The notes under the pieces: model-generated
What the model was told of the DNA's origin: nothing
Seen by the model: the letters and a program-made list of their open reading frames with translations, nothing else
Databases searched by the model: none
In this document: positions 32,179-40,902 of the stretch, in pieces
How positions within the stretch are numbered: the stretch's first letter is position 1
Layout of the letters: each line of letters opens with the position of its first letter
Position numbers and translations under genes: made by a program
Origin: Pseudomonas laurylsulfativorans
GTDB lineage: Bacteria > Pseudomonadota > Gammaproteobacteria > Pseudomonadales > Pseudomonadaceae
Direction of reading: 5' to 3'
NCBI RefSeq assembly: GCF_002906155.1
Contig: NZ_MUJK01000007.1
Location: forward strand, 124,001 to 188,000
Length of the DNA: 64,000 nucleotides

Positions 32179-34695
32179 TCATTTACGGGGTTTGACCCGC
32201 GCAGTCGCCTCGGCCACCAACGGATCATCCGGCCAGTAATGCTTCGGATAACGCCCCTTCAAATCCTTCTTCACCTCGGCGTAGGTGCTGCGCCAGAAGT
32301 TCGCCAAGTCCTGGGTCACCTGCACCGGCCGCCGTGCAGGGGATAGCAGATGCAGCTTGACCACTTGTCGGCCCCCGGCAATGCGCGGGGTCTCGGCCAG
32401 GCCAAACAACTCCTGCAAGCGCACTGCCAGGATCGGCGGTTGTTCGCTGTAATCCAGACGAATCGACGAACCCGACGGTACGCTCAAATGATGCGGCGCC
32501 AGTTCGTCCAGCCGCTGCGGCAGCGGCCACGGAAGCAGGTTGTGGACGATGCTCGACAGGTCCAGATTGGCAAAGTGGCTGAGTCGCGAAACCTTGCCCA
32601 GATAGGGCATCAACCAGTGCTCCAGACGCTTGAGCAACGCCGCATCGCTGACATCCGGCCACTCGCTCTCGCCCTTGCCGGCCAAGTCCAGTTGACGCAA
32701 CAAGGCGACCCGCGCCTGCCACTGACGCAGCTCCGGGGTCCACGGCAACAGTTCCAGGCCTTTGCGCCGCACCAGGTTCACCAGCGCCTGGCTGCGGGCG
32801 GTTTCGTCGAGGCCGGTCAGCGGCTCACGACTGAGGATCAGTTCACCGACCTTGCGCTGACGCTCGGCCCGCAGCACGCCCTCGCGTTCATCCCAATCCA
32901 GTTGATCGACGCAGCGCACCTGCTCGGCCAGCACTGAATCGAAGAGCGCCGGATCGAAGTCCGTCGCCAGATAAATCCGCTCTTCACGCTGGCCCTGACG
33001 ACTGCCCAGATCGGCGATCACCAACCATGGTTGTTTCATCAGGCTGTCGGCCTCGGCGAACAGGGCGGCACGACCGTTGGCCAAGCGATACTCCGCACCA
33101 CCGGCACGCCGTTGTTGGGCGACCCGGTCGGGATAGGCCAGCGCCAGCAACGCGCCGAGCCAGCGCGGATGATCCGGATCGCTGACCGGTGCCGAGGCTT
33201 TGCCGCGCAGGTATCCACGATATTGCCGCGCCAGTTGCCGCGCACGCTGCACGCCCCCCTGAGCACCCCGTGCGGCGCGTTCTTCGCCAGACAGCAACAC
33301 CAATCGACTGTGCAAATCCGCCCCGCCGCCGCGCAAGATATCGCGCTCGCCGAGCAGTGCCGCGACGTCGCAGGCCATGTCGGCCAGACCCAGTGCCTGG
33401 CCGCGCAACAGCAAGTGTGCGATGCGTGGATGCGCCGGCAGCTCGGCCATGGCCTGACCGTGGCGAGTCAATGCTTCCCCCTCCAGAGCCCCCAGGCGTT
33501 CGAGCAGGTCCTGGGCCTGTGCATAAGCGGCGGCCGGCGGCACGTCGAGCCACACCAGTTGCCCGGGCGTCACGCCCCAACGCCCCAGCTGCAAGGCCAG
33601 CCCGGCGAGGTCCGCCGAAAGGATTTCCGCACTGCCATAGGCCGCCAGTTGCTCGTGCTGGTCCTGGGACCACAAGCGATAACACACGCCCGGTTCCAGG
33701 CGCCCGGCCCGGCCCGCGCGCTGGGTGGCGCTGGCCTTGGAAATGCGCTGGGTGTCGAGACGGGTCATGCCGCTGCCGGGGTCGAAACGCGGCACCCGCG
33801 CCAGCCCGGCATCGATCACCACGCGCACGCCGTTGATGGTCAAACTGGTTTCGGCGATGTTGGTGGCCAGCACCACTTTGCGCTTGCCCGCCGGTGCCGG
33901 ATCGATTGCCGCACGTTGCGCAGCCAGGTCCAGTTCACCGTGCAACGGACAGAGCAGAACCTGTGGGTTGTCGCCCAATGCATCGGCCAGTTGCTGATGC
34001 ACGCGGCGAATCTCCGCTTGCCCCGGCAGAAACACCAGCACGCTGCCGGTCTCGTCGTTCAAAGCTTCGAGGATGGTCTGCACCAGGCGCGGCTCGATGA
34101 ATTCACCGGTCTGGAACGGCCGGCCCCAGCGCATCGCCACCGGGAACATGCGCCCTTCGCTGCGCAGGATCGGCGCATCGTCGAGCAACCCGGCCAAGCG
34201 TTCGCCTTCGAGCGTGGCGGACATCAAGAGGATTTTCAGCGGCTGATCGTCACGGAACAGTTCGCGGCCATTGAGGCTCAGGGCCAGCGCCAGATCAGCA
34301 TCGAGGCTACGTTCGTGGAATTCGTCGAAGATCAACAGGCCTACGCCGTCCAGCGCCGGGTCATCCTGCAGGCGCCGGGTGAGGATGCCTTCGGTGACCA
34401 CTTCGATGCGGGTGTTGGGGCCGACCTTGCTGTCGAGACGGATGCGATAGCCCACGGTTTCGCCGACCTTCTCCCCCAGCTCACTGGCCAAACGTTCCGC
34501 TGCTGCGCGTGCGGCCAACCGGCGAGGTTCGAGCATCAGGATGGTCTGCCCGGCCAGCCACGGCTCGTTGAGCAAGGCCAAGGGTACGCGGGTGGTTTTA
34601 CCGGCGCCGGGCGGCGCTTCGAGCACGGCCTCGTGGCGTGTAGCGAGGGCTTCACGCAGGGCGGGTAAAACTTCATCGATCGGCAAAGAAATCAT
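32179..34695 (-). CDS. hrpB: ATP-dependent helicase HrpB
   Basis: DEAH-box protein of 838 residues, full length for HrpB. Walker A is APPGAGKTTRVPLALL (about residues 26-41), motif II LLIFDEFHERSLDADL, motif III LLMSATLEGERL, and motif VI SKASATQRAGRAGRLEPG. The long C-terminal HrpB domain follows (LPWPLPQRLDELAPHHL). The biological role is not well settled; it acts on RNA in relatives. Transcribed alone. Confidence 0.95.
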   Translation of the reverse strand: MISLPIDEVLPALREALATRHEAVLEAPPGAGKTTRVPLALLNEPWLAGQTILMLEPRRLAARAAAERLASELGEKVGETVGYRIRLDSKVGPNTRIEVVTEGILTRRLQDDPALDGVGLLIFDEFHERSLDADLALALSLNGRELFRDDQPLKILLMSATLEGERLAGLLDDAPILRSEGRMFPVAMRWGRPFQTGEFIEPRLVQTILEALNDETGSVLVFLPGQAEIRRVHQQLADALGDNPQVLLCPLHGELDLAAQRAAIDPAPAGKRKVVLATNIAETSLTINGVRVVIDAGLARVPRFDPGSGMTRLDTQRISKASATQRAGRAGRLEPGVCYRLWSQDQHEQLAAYGSAEILSADLAGLALQLGRWGVTPGQLVWLDVPPAAAYAQAQDLLERLGALEGEALTRHGQAMAELPAHPRIAHLLLRGQALGLADMACDVAALLGERDILRGGGADLHSRLVLLSGEERAARGAQGGVQRARQLARQYRGYLRGKASAPVSDPDHPRWLGALLALAYPDRVAQQRRAGGAEYRLANGRAALFAEADSLMKQPWLVIADLGSRQGQREERIYLATDFDPALFDSVLAEQVRCVDQLDWDEREGVLRAERQRKVGELILSREPLTGLDETARSQALVNLVRRKGLELLPWTPELRQWQARVALLRQLDLAGKGESEWPDVSDAALLKRLEHWLMPYLGKVSRLSHFANLDLSSIVHNLLPWPLPQRLDELAPHHLSVPSGSSIRLDYSEQPPILAVRLQELFGLAETPRIAGGRQVVKLHLLSPARRPVQVTQDLANFWRSTYAEVKKDLKGRYPKHYWPDDPLVAEATARVKPRK

Positions 34696-34795
34696 GCTGG
34701 CTCCAAAACAGAGGCGCGAGTATAACGGCGAACTGTTTGACGTAGTCTGGACTCAAACCAGTAACGTACTTGGCGTACTACCCAGGAGATTTCAT

Positions 34796-35215
34796 ATGCG
34801 TGCTCCCTTTCGCCTGATTGGCGGTGTTCTGGTTGCAACCTTGCTGACTCAAGTGACCGCCTGCGGTTCGATCTTCTACCCCGATCGCCGTGGCCAGATC
34901 GAAGGCAAGATCGACCCGGCCATCGCTGTGCTCGACGCCGTCGGCCTGCTGTTCTACATCATCCCCGGCCTGATCGCGTTTGCCGTGGACTTCGCCACCG
35001 GCGCAATTTACTTCGAGCCGGGCAAGACCGCCCAGGTCGACCCGCAAAAACTCAAGGACGCCATCGGCCCCGACGGCAAAGTCGATAACCGCAAGTTGCA
35101 GACTATTCTGGAAAGCGAACTGGGCCGCAGCTTCCCGCTGGACGATCCACGCCTGATCCAGAGCAAAGGCAGCGCCCAACAACTGGCGATGTTCGGCCTG
35201 CAACCGGCCGCGTAA
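34796..35215 (+). CDS. YceK/YidQ-like lipoprotein
   Basis: Lipoprotein of 139 residues starting MRAPFRLIGGVLVATLLTQVTACGS, with the lipobox VTAC (Cys about residue 23). A hydrophobic segment (LDAVGLLFYIIPGLIAFAVDF) follows, as in the YceK/YidQ family. An AGGAGA site precedes the start by 6 nt. The upstream reading frame into hrpB is antisense. Outer-membrane or periplasmic location; function unknown. Confidence 0.88.
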   Translation: MRAPFRLIGGVLVATLLTQVTACGSIFYPDRRGQIEGKIDPAIAVLDAVGLLFYIIPGLIAFAVDFATGAIYFEPGKTAQVDPQKLKDAIGPDGKVDNRKLQTILESELGRSFPLDDPRLIQSKGSAQQLAMFGLQPAA

Positions 35216-35247
35216 TCCCTGCACGCTAAAGGACTCTTCAAGGAACG

Positions 35248-36153
35248 ATGGCCCCTATGACCTCCAGCTCCGAACACGCCCGCCTGCTGCGGCTGGCGAC
35301 CCGTGCCTCGGTGGCAGTGGCGTGCACATTGATCGTCGCCAAAGCCATCGCCTGGTGGCTGAGCGGCTCGGTGAGCATGCTCGCCGGGCTCACCGACTCT
35401 ACACTCGACGGCGTCACCTCATTGCTCAACCTGTTGGCGGTGCATTACGCCCTGCGCCCCGCCGACGATGATCATCGCTACGGACACGGCAAGGCCGAGT
35501 CATTGGCGGGCATGGCTCAGGCGTTGTTCATTGGTGGCAGTGCGGTGCTGATCGCGTTGCAGGCCTACGATCGGTTGCAGCATCCCGAGCCCGTGGGCGC
35601 GCCGTGGATCAGCATCGGTGTGATTGTGTTCTCGCTCGCGCTGACCTTGGCGTTGTTGATGTTTCAGCATCGAGTGGTCAAGGCCACCGGCTCCAACGCG
35701 GTACGCGCCGACTCCCTGCACTACCGCTCGGACATGCTGCTCAACGGCAGCATTCTGATCGCGCTGGTGTTGGCCGGGTTTGGACTGCATCAGGTCGACC
35801 CCTGGTTCGGTCTGGGGATCGCTGCCTACATTCTCTGGAGCGCGGTGCAGATCGCCCGGGAGAGTTTTGCGGTATTGATGGATGAAGAACTGCCACCGGA
35901 TGTCAGCCAGCACATGCTGGAATTGGCATGCAGCGTGCCCGGCGTATTGGGTGCCCATGACCTGCGCACGCGGATCTCCGGCAACCAATGGTTTGTGCAG
36001 TTGCATCTGGAGCTGCCGGGGGAGCTGACGCTATCCGTTGCCCATGGCATCAGCGACCAAGCGGCCGCCGCCATTCATAGTGCCTACCCGCGCGCCGAAG
36101 TGCTGGTGCACGCCGACCCGCAGGAAGTGGTGAAGGCCGCCCGGGCTCAGTAA
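35248..36153 (+). CDS. fieF: Cation diffusion facilitator (FieF/YiiP-like) metal efflux pump
   Basis: CDF protein of 301 residues with about six transmembrane segments. Metal-site residues are in the second helix LTDSTLDGVTSLLNL (Asp, Asp) and the fifth HYRSDMLLNGS (His, Asp), giving the Zn/Fe/Cd-type DD-HD site. A cytoplasmic domain includes HDLRTRISGNQWFVQLHLE. Another start (MTSS, 35257) is possible. Its end overlaps the end of the next, convergent gene by 7 bp. Confidence 0.92.
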   Translation: MAPMTSSSEHARLLRLATRASVAVACTLIVAKAIAWWLSGSVSMLAGLTDSTLDGVTSLLNLLAVHYALRPADDDHRYGHGKAESLAGMAQALFIGGSAVLIALQAYDRLQHPEPVGAPWISIGVIVFSLALTLALLMFQHRVVKATGSNAVRADSLHYRSDMLLNGSILIALVLAGFGLHQVDPWFGLGIAAYILWSAVQIARESFAVLMDEELPPDVSQHMLELACSVPGVLGAHDLRTRISGNQWFVQLHLELPGELTLSVAHGISDQAAAAIHSAYPRAEVLVHADPQEVVKAARAQ

Positions 36154-37262
36154 TTCACCTGATAACCGCGACTGCTCAGGCAACTGCCCTGGGCCTGTCG
36201 GTATGCTTGCACCACCGACGGGTCTGGCTGGTAGGTGGCGGTGCGTGGATCGAAACCACTTTGCTGCACCGCGTACTGATAACACTCGTAGCCATCCCGA
36301 CTGACCTGCTCCGGCGACTGACCGTTGGCCGGATACGCCTCCACGTCATAGCCATTACTGGCGGCCGGTGGTTGAGATTGCGTTTGGTCAACCGGCGGCT
36401 CGACCACGACGTAATCCTGAGTGTTCTCCTGGTAGGCGTAATACGAACCGGCCGCGAGGAACAACAGCGCCCCGCCGATCCACACCTGCTGCGCGTAATC
36501 GGGCAGGTAACTGACGCGAATCCCGCGTGGTGGCTCTACCACTTCATAACGCGGCCCCAGCGGGCGATACCAGTAACCACCGGAATAGAAGTAATCCATG
36601 CCACGGTAAGGCACGCGGAAGTTACGCTCGGGGAAGCGGTCGATCACCTGGCCGGGGCGATACCTGGGGCCTGGCCCCCAACCGTTACCGTGTCCACTCG
36701 GGCGCCCCTCCCAGTGATTGTCATTGGTCGGTGCACCGATATAGCCGTTCGAGCGCTGATTGTAATTGTTGCGATACGGCTGGTCCTGGTAGTAACCGCG
36801 CTGCGGCGGCTGGGTCTGGCGCACGGTGTCGGGACGGGGCTGGATCGGCATGTCAGTGGCTGGCGCCTGCGGCGGTGGAGGTGGCGAGCGAACCCGGCTG
36901 TTGAAGTCCGGCACTGGAGGGTTCTGCCACTGGCCATTGTTCTGATGCTGATTCTGGCCGTTGTGCTCGTACTGGCGGTTGTCGTTGTTTTGCGCACGTG
37001 GCTGGTTTTGTGGTGGGGTGTTTTGCGGACGCGACTGGTTCTGCGGCGGGGCGTTTTGCGCACGTGGCTGGTTCTGTGGCGGGGCGTTTTGCGGACGTGG
37101 CTGGTTGTTGCCGCCATGACCCTGATTGCCACCCTGATTGCCACCCTGGCCATGCTGCCCGCCATCATGCCCACGGTTTTGCGGCTCATCGGCCATCGTT
37201 TGCGCAGTGACACTGACACACAGCAAACCAACACCGGCCAAACGCCAGATGCGCGATTTCAT
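36147..37262 (-). CDS. Secreted/periplasmic Q/N/P-rich protein with RcnB-like C-terminal region
   Basis: Protein of 371 residues starting MKSRIWRLAGVGLL, with a signal peptide ending about residue 24 (TMADE). Residues 26-50 are G/Q/H/N-rich. Residues 53-92 contain near-perfect 11-residue repeats of the form PQNQPRAQNAP (DNA 36987-37106). A P/Q/Y/N-rich stretch follows. The ordered part has FRVPYRGMDYFYSGGYWYRP, a membrane helix (QVWIGGALLFLAAGSYYAYQE) and a cysteine-containing tail (GYECYQYAVQQSGFDP, SCLSSRGYQVNY). Function unknown. An AGGAAA site supports the start. The low-complexity part may be length-variable. Confidence 0.82.
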   Translation of the reverse strand: MKSRIWRLAGVGLLCVSVTAQTMADEPQNRGHDGGQHGQGGNQGGNQGHGGNNQPRPQNAPPQNQPRAQNAPPQNQSRPQNTPPQNQPRAQNNDNRQYEHNGQNQHQNNGQWQNPPVPDFNSRVRSPPPPPQAPATDMPIQPRPDTVRQTQPPQRGYYQDQPYRNNYNQRSNGYIGAPTNDNHWEGRPSGHGNGWGPGPRYRPGQVIDRFPERNFRVPYRGMDYFYSGGYWYRPLGPRYEVVEPPRGIRVSYLPDYAQQVWIGGALLFLAAGSYYAYQENTQDYVVVEPPVDQTQSQPPAASNGYDVEAYPANGQSPEQVSRDGYECYQYAVQQSGFDPRTATYQPDPSVVQAYRQAQGSCLSSRGYQVNY

Positions 37263-37698
37263 GCTTTTCCTCATTGCGGGTTAGGGCCTGTACATAAGAC
37301 TGGGAAAGCGCTGGCCGGTTCTGCTACAGGTTATCAGTCACGCAACTTATTTATTGAGGCCTGGGGGTCAAATTCCACGCAAGAAAAAGGGGAGACCCGT
37401 CGGCCTCCCCTTGAGAACTTCGTCCTGGCTCGACGCTTTTGACGTCGGCTCACCTCACGCCGTCTTCTGGACAGTGTGTAGCTCGGGGGCCGGCACATCC
37501 CCGGTGGGGGTGGCGACCGCGGCGGGCCTGATTGGGCGGGCCGCACTGGACTGTTTGTCCGAGCAGTGATTCTGGTGATAAGAATAGGCCGGGAGCGCTG
37601 GCAGAGGATTGCGAAGATTGCTTAATTAAACATCACTTGCGCAATTTTTAACCCAAGATACATAATCCTCCGCAATTGTTACGACAAAGGACCGCTTG
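37263..37698. other. Intergenic region with an orphan hairpin and no gene
   Basis: The stretch contains a terminator-like hairpin at 37381-37412 whose T-run faces the minus strand, although no minus-strand gene ends there. No coding region has support. GC-rich segments at 37480-37560 could fold. AT-rich sequence at 37620-37690, containing TTGCGCAATTTTTAACCC, looks like the promoter and operator of the following Lrp gene. Confidence 0.55.
37381..37412 (-). terminator. Orphan terminator-like hairpin read on the minus strand
   Basis: AAGGGGAG (37387-37394) pairs with CTCCCCTT (37405-37412). On the minus strand it is followed by TTTTTCTT (complement of AAGAAAAA at 37381-37388). No gene lies upstream on that strand until 38611, so the hairpin could end a small RNA. 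Confidence 0.5.
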
Positions 37699-38178
37699 AT
37701 GAGCAAGCTCGACCGTTACGACCTGAGTATTTTGGCGGAATTGCAGCGCGACGCACGCATCTCCAACCAGGAGTTGGCCGAGCGCATCGGCCTGTCGCCT
37801 TCGCCGTGCTCGCGACGGGTCAAGCAACTGGAGGACGACGGCTACATTTCCCGTCAGGTCGCCCTGCTCGACCGCAAAATGCTCGGCCTGAGCCTGACGG
37901 CCTATGTGCTGATCGGCATGGACCGTCACACGCCGGAGCGTTTCGAGAATTTTGAACAGGCCATTCGCACCTTGCCGCAAGTACTGGAATGCAGCCTGGT
38001 GACCGGTATGGATGCCGACTATCAACTCAAGGTCGTGGTGCCGGACATGGATCACTACCAGAAACTGCTGCTGGGACATCTGACGCGGATTGAAGGTGTC
38101 ACCAGCGTGCGGTCGAGCTTTGTGCTGAATCAGGTGCTCAACAGCACTGAGCTGCCGTTGACGCATCTGCGCAGCTGA
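37699..38178 (+). CDS. Lrp/AsnC-family transcriptional regulator
   Basis: Regulator of 159 residues starting MSKLDRYDLSILAELQRDARISNQ. Helix-turn-helix: QELAERIGLSPSPCSRRVKQLED. RAM domain: ECSLVTGMDADYQLKVVVPDMDHY. It is unaccompanied by a catabolic gene, unlike the one at 20201. ATG at 37699 is preferred over the TTG just before it. Confidence 0.92.
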   Translation: MSKLDRYDLSILAELQRDARISNQELAERIGLSPSPCSRRVKQLEDDGYISRQVALLDRKMLGLSLTAYVLIGMDRHTPERFENFEQAIRTLPQVLECSLVTGMDADYQLKVVVPDMDHYQKLLLGHLTRIEGVTSVRSSFVLNQVLNSTELPLTHLRS

Positions 38179-38179
38179 T

Positions 38180-38312
38180 TGTGGCGAGGGGGCTTGCCCC
38201 CGTTCGGCTGCGCAGCAGTCGCAAACTCAGCAAATGCGGTGTGTCAGGTGTAACCTGCTTGCAGATTTTAGGGCTGCTACGCACCCCAACGGGGGCAAGC
38301 CCCCTCGCCACA
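38180..38312. repeat. REPIN, GGGGGCTTGCCCCC type
   Basis: TGTGGCGAGGGGGCTTGCCC faces GGGCAAGCCCCCTCGCCACA; the inner GCTGCGCAGCAGTCGCA and GGGCTGCTACGCACCCC form secondary stems. It follows the Lrp stop codon almost directly. Confidence 0.93.
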
Positions 38313-38406
38313 GGTGCGACACACCGACGCAGGTCAATACAGCACGAAGCCTGCGAGGCGTATACTCCCCGCGCCCTTTTAGCCTCGCCCGCGCTGGAGA
38401 TGTTCG

Positions 38407-38616
38407 ATGGATCCTGCAGTTTTTGAAGAATGGATGATGACCGGTCTGGTCACGATCCTGATCATTTTCATGGGTTTCATCGTCTGGGATTTGGCGAAGA
38501 AGTCCAAGGCCGGACGCTTCGGCTCGTTCATTCTGTTCTTCGTGCTGGGCCTGGGCGTGGCGGCGTTCATCATCAAGAGCGTGGTGATCGGCCTGATCGA
38601 ATCCGGCGCCTTATAA
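38407..38616 (+). CDS. DUF2788 small membrane protein
   Basis: Protein of 69 residues with two hydrophobic helices (MTGLVTILIIFMGFIVWDLA and FGSFILFFVLGLGVAAFIIK) around a basic loop. It matches the DUF2788 family of small inner-membrane proteins of unknown role. The last six bases TTATAA are shared with rluE: the palindrome gives TAA on both strands. Confidence 0.85.
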   Translation: MDPAVFEEWMMTGLVTILIIFMGFIVWDLAKKSKAGRFGSFILFFVLGLGVAAFIIKSVVIGLIESGAL

Positions 38617-39246
38617 GCGCGCCAGCACTTCTTTCCACTGGCCCTGATCGAGCCCTTCGATCGTCCAGTCACCGATTCTGACCCGCACCAGGCGCAAGGT
38701 CGGCAAACCGACCGCAGCGGTCATGCGCCGCACCTGGCGGTTGCGCCCTTCACGAATCACCAACTCCAGCCAACTGGTCGGCACGCTTTTGCGAAAACGC
38801 ACGGGCGGATTGCGCGGCCACAGCTCGGGTTCGTCCAGTTGCCGCGCCTCGGCAGGCAAGGTCATGCCGTCATTCAATTCAACGCCGTCACGCAAGCGCT
38901 GCAATTGCTCGGCACTCGGCTCGCCTTCGACCTGCACCCAATAGGTCTTGGCCAGCTTGTGTTTCGGGTCGGCGATCCGCGCCTGAAGCTGACCGTCGTT
39001 GGTCAAGAGCAACAAGCCTTCGCTGTCGCGGTCCAGCCGTCCAGCCGGATAGATTCCAGGAACGTCGATGTAATCCTTGAGCGTCGCGCGCCCTTCGCCG
39101 TCGCTGAATTGCGTCAGCACATCGAAGGGTTTGTTGAACAGGATCAGCTTCGGCTCGCTCGGTGGTGCCTTGGCGACACGGCGTGGGGCAGTTGAAGGAG
39201 GTTTCGCGCCGGGGCGGCGGGAAACGGGGCGTTGAGGACGGGACAT
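38611..39246 (-). CDS. rluE: 23S rRNA pseudouridine synthase (RluE family)
   Basis: RsuA/RluE-type pseudouridine synthase of 211 residues. The basic N-terminal extension (RPQRPVSRRPGAKPP) precedes LILFNKPFDVLTQFSD. The catalytic Asp lies in YPAGRLDRDSEGLLLLTNDG (about residue 77), and the C-terminal signature is REGRNRQVRRMTAAVGLP. In E. coli the enzyme modifies U2457 of 23S rRNA. The stop overlaps that of the DUF2788 gene. Confidence 0.92.
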   Translation of the reverse strand: MSRPQRPVSRRPGAKPPSTAPRRVAKAPPSEPKLILFNKPFDVLTQFSDGEGRATLKDYIDVPGIYPAGRLDRDSEGLLLLTNDGQLQARIADPKHKLAKTYWVQVEGEPSAEQLQRLRDGVELNDGMTLPAEARQLDEPELWPRNPPVRFRKSVPTSWLELVIREGRNRQVRRMTAAVGLPTLRLVRVRIGDWTIEGLDQGQWKEVLARL

Positions 39247-39317
39247 GGCGAAGTGAACATCTAGCGATCAGGGCTGCTAATGCTAGTGCCCTGACCGCCA
39301 AATGACCATGAGAACAA

Positions 39318-40817
39318 TCAGCGGAACGGCGGCTCGTCGAAGCTACGCAGTTTGCGCGAGTGCAGCGAGTTGAGCTCGGTGCGCAACAGATCCACCGCCT
39401 CGATACCGATCTTCAAATGCTGGCTGACCGCGCGTTCATAGAAGGCGTTGGCCGAACCCGGCAACTTGATTTCGCTGTGCAGCGGTTTGTCCGAGACGCA
39501 CAGCAACGTGCCGTACGGCACCCGCAAACGATAACCTTGCGCTGCGATGGTGCCGCTTTCCATGTCCACTGCCACGGCGCGAGACAGGTTGATCAGCGGC
39601 CGTTCCTGGGCCCAGCGCAATTCCCAGTTACGGTCGTCGTAGGTCAGCACAGTGCCGGTGCGCAGGCGTTTCTTCAGCTCGTCGCCCTTCTCGCCGGTGA
39701 TGTTTGCCGCCGCTTGCTGCAAGGCCATCTGCACTTCGGCCAAGGCCGGAATCGGGATGTTCGGCGGCACCACCCGGTCGAGAATGCCGTCGCGACGCAT
39801 GTAGGCGTGGGCCAGCACGTAATCGCCGATCGTCTGCGACTGACGCAAGCCACCGCAGTGACCGATCATCAGCCAGCAATGCGGGCGCAGCACGGCCAGG
39901 TGGTCAGTGATGTTCTTGGCGTTGGACGGGCCGACGCCGATGTTGACCAACGTCACGCCGTGGCCGTCGCTGGCGATCAGGTGATAGGCCGGCATCTGGT
40001 AGCGGTGCCAGACCACCCCGGCGGCAATCGCCGAGGCTTCGCCGTGATCCATGCTCTTGTCGATGATCACGTTGCCCGGCAGCACCATGCGCACAAAACG
40101 CGGATCGCTGCGCAATTGCTCCAGGCCGTGGACGATGAACTGGTCGACGTAGCGGTGGTAGTTGGTCAGCAGGATCCACGGCTGCACATGACGCCAGTCG
40201 CTGCCGGTGTAATGCACCAGTCGGCGCAGGGAGAAATCCACCCGCGCGGCATCGAACAGTGCCAGGGGCAGCGGATCGGTGTTTTCCCAATCGTACAGAC
40301 CGTCGGCAATGCCATCGGTCGCGGCCGACAGGTCAGTACTCGGGAACACCCGCGCCAGCACGGCAGCGGTGACGCCGGAACCGGCCAGTTCATCGCCCTG
40401 CTCGACCACATACGGATACGGAATGTTCTGCTCGCTGACACCGACTTCCACGGTCACGGTGAAGTCGTGCATCAGCGGAACTAGCTGCTCCAGCAGGTAT
40501 TTACGAAAAGCCGATGGATGGGTGACGGTGACGCTGTAGGTGCCCGGCAACTGGACCTTGGCATAGGCACGGGTGGTCTGCGGAACTTCGCCGTGGCAAA
40601 GGTAGGTCAGGCGCAGTTCGGGATAACGGAACAATGCCCGTTGCTCGGCATCAGGCTCGACGCGGTCCTTGAGGTAGCGCTTGAGCGCCTGACTCAGCGC
40701 GGTGGTTGCACGATTGTGCAAGAGTGCAAGCCGATCCACGGCTTGCTCGGCGGTTTGAACGACAATAAAAGCTTCGGTCACGATCAGCATCCTGTGTTCT
40801 GACTTGCAGACCTTCAT
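39318..40817 (-). CDS. amn: AMP nucleosidase
   Basis: Enzyme of up to 499 residues hydrolysing AMP to adenine and ribose-5-phosphate in purine metabolism. The N-terminal regulatory domain (LYDWENTDPLPLALFDAAR) is followed by the phosphorylase-like catalytic domain (TLVNIGVGPSNAKNITDHLA and WLMIGHCGGLRQSQ), with VDMESGTIAAQGYRLRVPYG near the end. A start nine codons in (MLIVTEAF, 40790) is also possible. Confidence 0.92.
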   Translation of the reverse strand: MKVCKSEHRMLIVTEAFIVVQTAEQAVDRLALLHNRATTALSQALKRYLKDRVEPDAEQRALFRYPELRLTYLCHGEVPQTTRAYAKVQLPGTYSVTVTHPSAFRKYLLEQLVPLMHDFTVTVEVGVSEQNIPYPYVVEQGDELAGSGVTAAVLARVFPSTDLSAATDGIADGLYDWENTDPLPLALFDAARVDFSLRRLVHYTGSDWRHVQPWILLTNYHRYVDQFIVHGLEQLRSDPRFVRMVLPGNVIIDKSMDHGEASAIAAGVVWHRYQMPAYHLIASDGHGVTLVNIGVGPSNAKNITDHLAVLRPHCWLMIGHCGGLRQSQTIGDYVLAHAYMRRDGILDRVVPPNIPIPALAEVQMALQQAAANITGEKGDELKKRLRTGTVLTYDDRNWELRWAQERPLINLSRAVAVDMESGTIAAQGYRLRVPYGTLLCVSDKPLHSEIKLPGSANAFYERAVSQHLKIGIEAVDLLRTELNSLHSRKLRSFDEPPFR

Positions 40818-40902
40818 CTTGCCTGCATCGTCGCGTCACGGGAACAGTGGCATTGACTGTGTACAGAGAACAATTGTGGGAGCGGTGCTGGGTCAATCGT
40901 GA

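Noticed and set aside
33031..34668. A 545-residue reading frame opposite hrpB
   Set aside because: Antisense shadow of the helicase; no signature or start signal.
36207..37442. A 411-residue membrane-like reading frame opposite the Q/N-rich gene
   Set aside because: Valine/leucine/arginine runs come from the complement of CAG- and CCG-rich codons; the minus strand has signal peptide, ribosome site and ordered repeats.
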